This document shows, piece by piece, positions 52,671 through 64,000 of a stretch of DNA of 64,000 nt. Location of the stretch: contig NC_080063.1 in the NCBI RefSeq assembly GCF_026212465.1, forward strand, positions 560,501 through 624,500, given 5' to 3'. A program made the position numbers and the translations under genes. The notes below the pieces were generated by a model. That model had not been told where the DNA came from. It searched no databases and was given only the letters and a program-made list of their open reading frames with translations. Position 1 is the stretch's first letter, and each line of letters begins with the position of its first letter. The stretch is from Amaranthus tricolor. Taxonomy: Eukaryota; Streptophyta; Magnoliopsida; Caryophyllales; Amaranthaceae.

Positions 52671-55534
52671 ACAAAGATCAATGATCAATGAAGAATGAAC
52701 GATGAAGAATGAACAAGGATCAATGATCAATGAAGAATGAACGATAAAGAATGAACGATGAAGAATGAACAAGGATTAATGATCAATGAAGAATGAACAG
52801 GGATCAATGATCAATGAAGAATGAACGATGAAGAATGAACAAGGATCAATGATCAATGAAGAATGAACGATGAAGAATGAACAAGGATCAATGATCAATG
52901 AAGAATGAACGATGAAGAATGAACAAGGATCAATGATCAATGAAGAATGAACGATGAAGAATGAACAAGGATCAATGATCAATGAAGAATGAACGATGAA
53001 GAATGAACAAGGATTAATGGTCAATGACGAATGAACAATGAAGAATGAACAAGGATCAATGATCAAAGAAGAATGAACGATGAAGAATGAACAAGGATCA
53101 ATGATCAATGAATAATGAACGATGAAGAATGAACAAGGATTAATGGTCAATGACGAATGAACGATGAAGAATGAACAAGGATCAATGATCAATGAAGAAT
53201 GAACGATGAAGAATGAACAAGGATCAATGGTCAATGACGAATGAACGATGAAGAATGAACAAGGATCAATGATCAATGAAGAATGAACGATGAAGAATGA
53301 ACAAGGATCAATGCTCAATATCGAATGAACGATGAAGAATGGACAAGGATCAATGATAAATGAAGAATGAACGATGAAGAATGAACAAGGATTAATGGTC
53401 AATGACGAATGAACGATGAAGAATGAACAAGGATCAATGATCAAAGAAGAATGAACGATGAAGAATGAATAAGGATCAATGATCAATGACGAATGAACGA
53501 TGAAGAATGAACAAGGATCAATGATCAATGACGAATGAACGATGAAGAATGAACAAGGATCAATGATCAATGAAGAATGAACGATGAAGAATGAACAAGG
53601 ATCAATGGTCAATGACGAATGAACGATGAAGAATGAACAAGGATCAATGATCAATGAAGAATGAACGATGAAGAATGAACAAGGATCAATGCTCAATATC
53701 GAATGAACGATGAAGAATGGACAAGGATCAATGATCAATGAAGAATGAACGATGAAGAATGAAAAAGGATCAATGATCAATGAAGAATGAACAAGGATCA
53801 ATGATCAATGAACAATGAACGATGAAGAATAAACAAGGATCAATGATCAATGAAGAATGAACGATGAAGAATGAACAAGGATCAATGCTCAATATCGAAT
53901 GAACGATGAAGAATGAACAAGGATCAATGATCAATGAAGAATGAACGATGAAGAATGAACAAGGATCAATGATCAATGAAGAATGAACGATGAAGAATGA
54001 ACAAGGATCAATGCTCAATGAAGAATGAACGATGAAGAATGAAAAAGGATCAATGATCAATGAAGAATGAACGATGAAGAATGGACAAGGATCAATGATC
54101 AATAAAGAATGAACGATGAAGAATGAACAAGGATTAATGGTCAATGACGAATGAACGATGAAGAATGAACAAGGATTAATGATCAATGAAGAATGAACGA
54201 TGAAGAATGAACAAGGATCAATGATCAATGAAGAATGAACGATGAAGAATGAATAAGGATCTATGATGAATGACGAATGAACGATGAAGAATGAACAAGG
54301 ATCAATGATCAATGACGAATGAACGATGAAGAATGAACAAGGAGTAATGGTCAATGACGAATGAACGATGAAGAATGAACAAGGATCAATGATCAATGAC
54401 GAATGAACGATGAAGAATGAACAAGGATCAATGATCAATGAAGAATAAACGATGAAGAATGAACAAGGATAGATTATCAATGAAAAATGAACGATGAAGA
54501 ATGAACAAGGATCAATGATCAATGAAGAATGAACGATGAAGAATGAACAAGGATTAATGGTCAATGACGAATGAACTATGAAGAATGAACAAAGATCAAT
54601 GATCAATGAAGAATGAACGATGAAGAATGAACAAGGATCAATGATCAATGAAGAATAAACGATAAAGAATGAACGATGAAGAATGAACAAGGATTAATGA
54701 TCAATGAAGAATGAACGATGAAGAATGAACAGGGATCAATGATCAATGAAGAATGAACGATGAAGAATGAACAAGGATCAATGATCAATGAAGAATGAAC
54801 GATGAAGAATGAACAAGGATCAATGATCAATGAAGAATGAACGATGAAGAATGAACAAGGATCAATGATCAATGAAGAATGAAAGATGAAGAATGAACAA
54901 GGATCAATGATCAATGAAGAATGAACGATGAAGAATGAACAAGGATTAATGGTCAATGACGAATGAACGATGAAGAATGAACAAGGATCAATGATCAAAG
55001 AAGAATGAACGATGAAGAATGAACAAGGATCAATGATCAATGAATAATGAACGATGAAGAATGAACAAGGATTAATGGTCAATGACGAATGAACGATGAA
55101 GAATGAACAAGGATCAATGATCAATGAAGAATGAACGATGAAGAATGAATAAGGATCTATGATGAATGACGAATGAACGATGAAGAATGAACAAGGATCA
55201 ATGATCAATGAAGAATGAACGATGAAGAATGAATAAGGATCAATGATCAATTAAGAATGAACGATGAAGAATGAACAAGGATCAATGATCAATGACGAAT
55301 GAACAATGAACAATGAACAAGGATCAATGATCAATGAAGAATGAACGATGAAGAATGAATAAGGATCAATGATTAATGAAGAATGAACGATGAAGAATGA
55401 ACAAGGATCAATGTTCAATGACGAATGAACGATGAAGAATGAACAAGGATCAATGATCAATGAAGAATAAACGATGAAGAATGAAAAAGGATCAATGATC
55501 AATGAAGAATGAACGATGAAGAATGGACAAGGAT

Positions 55535-55560
55535 CAATGATGAATGAACGATGAAGAATA
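55535..55560. other. Joint between mixed A/B and type-C satellite
   Basis: A GATCAAT-GATGAAT pair is followed directly by GAACGAT, giving a 35-bp monomer with one heptad missing. Downstream of this point the GATCTAT-GATGAAT variant common upstream is no longer seen, so this is probably a recombination joint between array compartments. Confidence 0.6.
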
Positions 55561-55599
55561 AACAAGGATCAATGGTCAATGACGAATGAACGATGAAGA

Positions 55600-58500
55600 A
55601 TGAACAAGGATTAATGGTCAATTACGAATGAACGATGAAGAATGAACAAGGATCAATGATCAAAGAAGAATGAACGATGAAGAATGAACAAGGATCAATG
55701 ATCAATGAAGAATGAACAAGGATCAATGCTCAATATCGAATGAACGATGAAGAATGAACAAGGATCAATGCTCAATGACGAATGAACGATGAAGAATGAA
55801 CAAGGATCAATGATCAATGAAGAATGAACGATGAAGAATGAACAAGGATCAATGATCAATGAAGAATGAACGATGAAGAATGAACAAGGATCAATGGTCA
55901 ATGACGAATGAACGATGAAGAATGAACAAGGATCAATGATCAATGAAGAATGAACGATGAAGAATGAACAAGGATCAATGATCAATGAAGAATGAACGAT
56001 GAAGAATGAACAAGGAGTAATAGTCAATGACGAATGAACGATGAAGAATGAACAAGGATCAATGATCAATGACGAATAAACGATGAAGAATGAACAAGGA
56101 GTAATAGTCAATGACGAATGAACGATGAAGAATGAACAAGGATCAATGATCAATGACGAATAAACGATGAAGAATGAACAAGGGTCAATGATCAATGAAG
56201 AATGAACGATGAAGATTGAACAAGGATCAATGATCAATGAAGAATGAACGATGAAGAATGAACAAGGATCAATGGTCAATGACGAATGAACGATGAAGAA
56301 TGAACAAGGATCAATGATCAATGAAGAATGAACGATGAAGAATGAACAAGGATCAATGATCAATGAAGAATGAACGATGAAGAATGAACAAGGATCAATG
56401 ATCAATTAAGAATGAACGATGAAGAATGAACAAGGATCAATGATCAATGACGAATTAACGATGAAGAATGAACAAGGATCAATAATCAATGACGAATGAA
56501 CGATGAATAATGAACAAGGATCAATGCCCAATGACGAATGAACGATGAAGAATGAACAAGGATCAATGATCAATGAAGAATGAACGATGAAGAATGAACA
56601 AGGATCAATGATCAATGAAGAATGAACGATGAAGAATGAACAAGGATCAATGATCAATTAAGAATGAACGATGAAGAATGAACAAGGATCAATGATCAAT
56701 GAAGAATGAACGATGAAGAATGAACAAGGATCAATGGTCAATGACGAATGAACGATGAAGAATGAACAAGGATCAATGATCAATGAAGAATGAACGATGA
56801 AGAATGAAAAAGGATCAATGATCAATGAAGAATGAACAAGGATCAATGATCATTGACGAATGAACGATGAACAATGAAAAAGGATCAATGATCAATGAAA
56901 AATGAACGATGAAGAATGAACAAGGATCAATGCTCAATGACGAATGAACGATGAAGAATGAACAAGGATCAATGATCAATGAAGAATGAACGATGAAGAA
57001 TGAACAAGGATCAATGATCAATGAAGAATGAACGATGAAGAATGAACAAGGAGTAATAGTCAATGACGAATGAACGATGAAGAATGAACAAGGATCAATG
57101 ATCAATAACGAATAAACGATGAAGAATGAACAAGGAGTAATAGTCAATGACGAATGAACGATGAAGAATGAACAAGGATCAATGATCAATGACGAATAAA
57201 CGATGAAGAATGAACAAGGGTCAATGATCAATGAAGAATGAACGATGAAGATTGAACAAGGATCAATGATCAATGAAGAATGAACGATGAAGAATGAACA
57301 AGGATCAATGGTCAATGACGAATGAACGATGAAGAATGAACAAGGATCAATGATCAATGAAGAATGAACGATGAAGAATGAACAAGGATCAATGATCAAT
57401 GAAGAATGAACGATGAAGAATGAACAAGGATCAATGATCAATTAAGAATGAACGATGAAGAATGAACAAGGATCAATGATCAATGACGAATGAACGATGA
57501 AGAATGAACAAGGATCAATGATCAATGACGAATGAACGATGAATAATGAACAAGGATCAATGCCCAATGACGAATGAACGATGAAGAATGAACAAGGATC
57601 AATGATCAATGAAGAATGAACGATGAAGAATGAACAAGGATCAATGATCAATGAAGAATGAACGATGAAGAATGAACAAGGATCAATGATCAATTAAGAA
57701 TGAACGATGAAGAATGAACAAGGATCAATGATCAATGACGAATGAACGATGAAGAATGAACAAGGAGTAATGGTCAATGACGAATGAACGATGAAGAATG
57801 AACAAGGATCAATGATCAATGACAAATGAACGATGAAGAATGAACAAGGGTCAATGATCAATGAAGAATGAACGATGAAGAATGAACAAGGATCAATGAT
57901 CAATGAAGAATGAACGATGAAGAATGAACAAGGATCAATGGTCAATGACGAATGAACGATGAAGAATGAACAAGGATCAATGATCAATGAAGAATGAACG
58001 ATGAATAATGAACAAGGATCAATGCCCAATGACGAATGAACGATGAAGAATGAACAAGGATCAATGGTCAATGACGAATGTACGATGAAGAATGAACAAG
58101 GATCAATGATCGATGAAGAATGAACAAGGATCAATGATCAATGAAGAATGAACGATGAAGAATAAACAAGGATCAATGGTCAATGACGAATGAACGATGA
58201 AGAATGAACAAGGATTAATGGTCAATTACGAATGAACGATGAAGAATGAACAAGGATCAATGATCAAAGAAGAATGAACGATGAAGAATGAACAAGGATC
58301 AATGATCAATGAAGAACGAACAAGGATCAATGCTCATTATCGAATGAACGATGAAGAATGAACAAGGATCAATGCTCATTATCGAATGATCGATGAAGAA
58401 TGAACAAGGATCAATGATCAATGAAGAATGAACGATGAAGAATGAACAAGGATCAATGGTCAATGACGAATGAACGATGAAGAATGAACAAGGATCAATG

Positions 58501-61500
58501 ATCAATGAAGAATGAACGATGAATAATGAACAAGGATCAATGCCCAATGACGAATGAACGATGAAGAATGAACAAAGATCAATGATCAAAGAAGAATGAA
58601 CGATGAAGAATGAACAAGGATTAATGGTCAATTACGAATGAACGATGAAGAATGAACAAGGATCAATGATCAAAGAAGAATGAACGATGAAGAATGAACA
58701 AGGATCAATGATCAATGAAGAATGAACAAGGATCAATGCTCAATATCGAATGAACGATGAAGAATGAACAAGGATCAATGATCAATGACGAATGAACGAT
58801 GAAGAATGAACAAGGATCAATGCTCAATGACGAATGAACGATGAAGAATGAACAAGGATCAATGATCAATGAAGAATGAACGATGAAGAATGAACAAGGA
58901 TCAATGATCAATGAAGAATGAACGATGAAGAATGAACAAGGATCAATGGTCAATGACGAATGTACGATGAAGAATGAACAAGGATCAATGATCGATGAAG
59001 AATGAACAAGGATCAATGATCAATGAAGAATGAACGATGAAGAATAAACAAGGATCAATGGTCAATGACGAATGTACGATGAAGAATGAACAAGGATTAA
59101 TGGTCAATTACGAATGAACGATGAAGAATGAACAAGGATCAATGATCAAAGAAGAATGAACGATGAAGAATGAACAAGGATCAATGATCAATGAAGAATG
59201 AACAAGGATCAATGCTCAATATCGAATGAACGATGAAGAATGAACAAGGATCAATGCTCAATGACGAATGAACGATGAAGAATGAACAAGGATCAATGAT
59301 CAATGAAGAATGAACGATGAAGAATGAACAAGGATCAATGATCAATGAAGAATGAACGATGAAGAATGAACAAGGATCAATGATCAATTAAGAATGAACG
59401 ATGAAGAATGAACAAGGATCAATGATCAATGACGAATGAACGATGAAGAATGAACAAGGATCAATGATCAATGACGAATGAACGATGAATAATGAACAAG
59501 GATCAATGCCCAATGACGAATGAACGATGAAGAATGAACAAGGATCAATGATCAATGAAGAATGAACGATGAAGAATGAACAAGGATCAATGATCAATGA
59601 AGAATGAACGATGAAGAATGAACAAGGATCAATGATCAATTAAGAATGAACGATGAAGAATGAACAAGGATCAATGATCAATGACGAATGAACGATGAAG
59701 AATGAACAAGGAGTAATGGTCAATGACGAATGAACGATGAAGAATGAACAAGGATCAATGATCAATGACAAATGAACGATGAAGAATGAACAAGGGTCAA
59801 TGATCAATGAAGAATGAACGATGAAGAATGAACAAGGATCAATGATCAATGAAGAATGAACGATGAAGAATGAACAAGGATCAATGGTCAATGACGAATG
59901 AACGATGAAGAATGAACAAGGATCAATGATCAATGAAGAATGAACGATGAATAATGAACAAGGATCAATGCCCAATGACGAATGAACGATGAAGAATGAA
60001 CAAGGATCAATGGTCAATGACGAATGTACGATGAAGAATGAACAAGGATCAATGATCGATGAAGAATGAACAAGGATCAATGATCAATGAAGAATGAACG
60101 ATGAAGAATAAACAAGGATCAATGGTCAATGACGAATGAACGATGAAGAATGAACAAGGATTAATGGTCAATTACGAATGAACGATGAAGAATGAACAAG
60201 GATCAATGATCAAAGAAGAATGAACGATGAAGAATGAACAAGGATCAATGATCAATGAAGAACGAACAAGGATCAATGCTCATTATCGAATGAACGATGA
60301 AGAATGAACAAGGATCAATGCTCATTATCGAATGATCGATGAAGAATGAACAAGGATCAATGATCAATGAAGAATGAACGATGAAGAATGAACAAGGATC
60401 AATGGTCAATGACGAATGAACGATGAAGAATGAACAAGGATCAATGATCAATGAAGAATGAACGATGAATAATGAACAAGGATCAATGCCCAATGACGAA
60501 TGAACGATGAAGAATGAACAAAGATCAATGATCAAAGAAGAATGAACGATGAAGAATGAACAAGGATTAATGGTCAATGAAGAATGAACGATGAAGAATG
60601 AACAAGGATCAATCCTCAATGAAGAATGAACGATGAAGAATAAAAAAGGATCAATGATCAATGAAGAATGAACGATGAAGAATGAACAAGGATCAATGAT
60701 CAATGAAGAATGAACGATGAAGAATGAACAAGGATCAATGGTCAATGACGAATGAACGATGAAGAATGAACAAGGATCAATGATCAATGAAGAATGAACG
60801 ATGAAGAATGAAAAAGGATCAATGATCAATGAAGAATGAACAAGGATCAATGATCATTGACGAATGAACGATGAACAATGAAAAAGGATCAATGATCAAT
60901 GAAGAATGAACGATGAAGAATGAACAAGGATCAATGCTCAATGACGAATGAACGATGAAGAATGAACAAGGATCAATGATCAATGAAGAATGAACGATGA
61001 AGAATGAACAAGGATCAATGATCAATGAAGAATGAACGATGAAGAATGAACAAGGAGTAATAGTCAATGACGAATGAACGATGAAGAATGAACAAGGATC
61101 AATGATCAATGACGAATAAACGATGAAGAATGAACAAGGAGTAATAGTCAATGACGAATGAACGATGAAGAATGAACAAGGATCAATGATCAATGACGAA
61201 TAAACGATGAAGAATGAACAAGGGTCAATGATCAATGAAGAACGATGAAGATTGAACAAGGATCAATGATCAATGAAGAATGAACGATGAAGAATGAACA
61301 AGGATCAATGGTCAATGACGAATGAACGATGAAGAATGAACAAGGATCAATGATCAATAAGAATGAACGATGAATAATGAACAAGGATCAATGATCAATG
61401 AAGAATGAACGATGAAGAATGAACAAGGATCAATGATCAATTAAGAATGAACGATGAAGAATGAACAAGGATCAATGATCAATGACGAATGAACGATGAA

Positions 61501-64000
61501 GAATGAACAAGGATCAATGATCAATGACGAATGAACGATGAATAATGAACAAGGATCAATGCCCAATGACGAATGAACGATGAAGAATGAACAAGGATCA
61601 ATGATCAATGAAGAATGAACGATGAAGAATGAACAAGGATCAATGATCAATGAAGAATGAACGATGAAGAATGAACAAGGATCAATGATCAATTAAGAAT
61701 GAACGATGAAGAATGAACAAGGATCAATGATCAATGAAGAATGAACGATGAAGAATGAACAAGGATCAATGGTCAATGACGAATGAACGATGAAGAATGA
61801 ACAAGGATCAATGATCAATGAAGAATGAACGATGAAGAATGAAAAAGGATCAATGATCAATGAAGAATGAACAAGGATCAATGATCATTGACGAATGAAC
61901 GATGAACAATGAAAAAGGATCAATGATCAATGAAGAATGAACGATGAAGAATGAACAAGGATCAATGCTCAATGACGAATGAACGATGAAGAATGAACAA
62001 GGATCAATGATCAATGAAGAATGAACGATGAAGAATGAACAAGGATCAATGATCAATGAAGAATGAACGATGAAGAATGAACAAGGAGTAATAGTCAATG
62101 ACGAATGAACGATGAAGAATGAATAAGGATCAATGATCAATAACGAATAAACGATGAAGAATGAACAAGGAGTAATAGTCAATGACGAATGAACGATGAA
62201 GAATGAACAAGGATCAATGATCAATGACGAATAAACGATGAAGAATGAACAAGGGTCAATGATCAATGAAGAATGAACGATGAAGATTGAACAAGGATCA
62301 ATGATCAATGAAGAATGAACGATGAAGAATGAACAAGGATCAATGGTCAATGACGAATGAACGATGAAGAATGAACAAGGATCAATGATCAATGAAGAAT
62401 GAACGATGAAGAATGAACAAGGATCAATGATCAATGAAGAATGAACGATGAAGAATGAACAAGGATCAATGATCAATTAAGAATGAACGATGAAGAATGA
62501 ACAAGGATCAATGATCAATGACGAATGAACGATGAAGAATGAACAAGGATCAATGATCAATGACGAATGAACGATGAATAATGAACAAGGATCAATGCCC
62601 AATGACGAATGAACGATGAAGAATGAACAAGGATCAATGATCAATGAAGAATGAACGATGAAGAATGAACAAGGATCAATGATCAATGAAGAATGAACGA
62701 TGAAGAATGAACAAGGATCAATGATCAATTAAGAATGAACGATGAAGAATGAACAAGGATCAATGATCAATGACGAATGAACGATGAAGAATGAACAAGG
62801 AGTAATGGTCAATGACGAATGAACGATGAAGAATGAACAAGGATCAATGATCAATGACAAATGAACGATGAAGAATGAACAAGGGTCAATGATCAATGAA
62901 GAATGAACGATGAAGAATGAACAAGGATCAATGATCAATGAAGAATGAACGATGAAGAATGAACAAGGATCAATGGTCAATGACGAATGAACGATGAAGA
63001 ATGAACAAGGATCAATGATCAATGAAGAATGAACGATGAATAATGAACAAGGATCAATGCCCAATGACGAATGAACGATGAAGAATGAACAAGGATCAAT
63101 GGTCAATGACGAATGTACGATGAAGAATGAACAAGGATCAATGATCGATGAAGAATGAACAAGGATCAATGATCAATGAAGAATGAACGATGAAGAATAA
63201 ACAAGGATCAATGGTCAATGACGAATGAACGATGAAGAATGAACAAGGATTAATGGTCAATTACGAATGAACGATGAAGAATGAACAAGGATCAATGATC
63301 AAAGAAGAATGAACGATGAAGAATGAACAAGGATCAATGATCAATGAAGAACGAACAAGGATCAATGCTCATTATCGAATGAACGATGAAGAATGAACAA
63401 GGATCAATGCTCATTATCGAATGATCGATGAAGAATGAACAAGGATCAATGATCAATGAAGAATGAACGATGAAGAATGAACAAGGATCAATGGTCAATG
63501 ACGAATGAACGATGAAGAATGAACAAGGATCAATGATCAATGAAGAATGAACGATGAATAATGAACAAGGATCAATGCCCAATGACGAATGAACGATGAA
63601 GAATGAACAAAGATCAATGATCAAAGAAGAATGAACGATGAAGAATGAACAAGGATTAATGGTCAATTACGAATGAACGATGAAGAATGAACAAGGATCA
63701 ATGATCAAAGAAGAATGAACGATGAAGAATGAACAAGGATCAATGATCAATGAAGAATGAACAAGGATCAATGCTCAATATCGAATGAACGATGAAGAAT
63801 GAACAAGGATCAATGCTCAATGACGAATGAACGATGAAGAATGAACAAGGATCAATGCTCAATGACGAATGAACGATGAAGAATGAACAAGGATCAATGA
63901 TCAATGAAGAATGAACGATGAAGAATGAACAAGGATCAATGATCAATGAAGAATGAACGATGAAGAATGAACAAGGAGTAATAGTCAATGACGAATGAAC
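55600..64000. repeat. Type-C satellite compartment with 5,035- and 1,946-bp duplications
   Basis: About 56.4-58.75 kb recurs at about 61.4-63.8 kb with a constant 5,035-bp offset (56406, 56658, 56815, 57442, 57694 and 58299 match 61441, 61693, 61850, 62477, 62729 and 63334). About 57.4-58.5 kb also recurs at 59.4-60.5 kb with a 1,946-bp offset. Markers are the paired GCTCATT-ATCGAAT monomers at about 58331, 60277 and 63366, the GAACGAACAAG short monomer before them, and GAGTAAT-AGTCAAT runs near 56.0, 57.05, 61.05 and 62.1 kb. Small phase-breaking deletions of 4 bp near 61236 and 1 bp near 61356 shift the local offset from 5,040 to 5,035. Confidence 0.88.

Larger units (their letters stand above)
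42232..64000. repeat. 42-bp heptad-based satellite array, right arm
   Basis: Same satellite in the same orientation, about 518 monomer equivalents, running off the end of the window. It begins with segment X, then a type-A block (43401 to about 47.3 kb), a mixed A/B region (47.3-55.5 kb), then type C (55.6-64.0 kb). No gene or further transposon was seen. Confidence 0.99.

Noticed and set aside
1..64000. CRISPR array
   Set aside because: Repeats are contiguous with no unique spacers, no cas genes are present, and the context is plant DNA.
1..64000. Telomeric or interstitial telomere repeat because of the 7-bp periodicity
   Set aside because: The heptads are GAAGAAT, GAACGAT, GAACAAG and GATCAAT. 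No TTTAGGG or CCCTAAA runs occur.

Overview
The window is almost entirely one plant-type satellite DNA array, interrupted once by a young Ty3/gypsy LTR retrotransposon. The organism is most likely a flowering plant. The reasons are the plant-style Ty3/gypsy polyprotein (single gag-pol frame, CCHC knuckle, IDGGS protease, D-D-35-E integrase with a GPF module), 1-kb LTRs with a 5-bp target duplication, and a long AT-rich satellite. I cannot name a species. I find no host gene, rRNA, tRNA or CRISPR array.

Layout: 1-36832 is satellite (about 877 monomer equivalents of 42 bp), 36833-42231 is the retrotransposon (5,399 bp, plus strand), and 42232-64000 is satellite again (about 518 monomer equivalents). 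All monomers I examined point the same way. The 42-bp monomer is six related heptads: heptads 1 and 3 are GAAGAAT, heptad 2 is GAACGAT, heptad 4 is GAACAAG, and heptads 5 and 6 are GATCAAT. Variant monomers, 28-bp short monomers and a rare heptad-breaking landmark make it possible to trace nested segmental duplications. Their periods include 793, 1479, 1625, 1723, 1885/2179, 2298, 2492, 5035 and 5736 bp, plus a long-range copy about 16.0 kb away (14.4 kb after an indel). Three compartments can be told apart. Type A carries the GATCTAT-GATGAAT variant (1 to about 32.9 kb, 43.4-47.3 kb, and mixed to 55.5 kb). Type B is about 32.9-36.7 kb, 42.2-43.4 kb and parts of 47.3-53 kb. Type C is about 55.6-64 kb.

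The retrotransposon has two 1,030-bp TG...CA LTRs that differ at one base, an ACAAG target duplication, a candidate primer-binding site, a purine tract, and one uninterrupted 1,148-codon gag-pol frame. The reverse transcriptase domain and the first catalytic Asp of RNase H are missing, and the deletion is exactly in frame. Gag, protease, the rest of RNase H, and integrase remain. The element cannot copy itself alone, yet its LTRs say it arrived recently, so either it was mobilised in trans or the deletion is newer than, or simultaneous with, the insertion. The last 57 codons lie inside the 3' LTR.

The most notable structure is that the element is bracketed flush by two copies of the same 1,321-bp satellite segment (35512-36832 and 42232-43552), which differ at one base. 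The insertion therefore sits at, or within an 80-bp ambiguity window of, the junction of a very young tandem duplication. The numerous minus-strand open frames in the satellite are a by-product of a monomer length divisible by three, not genes.
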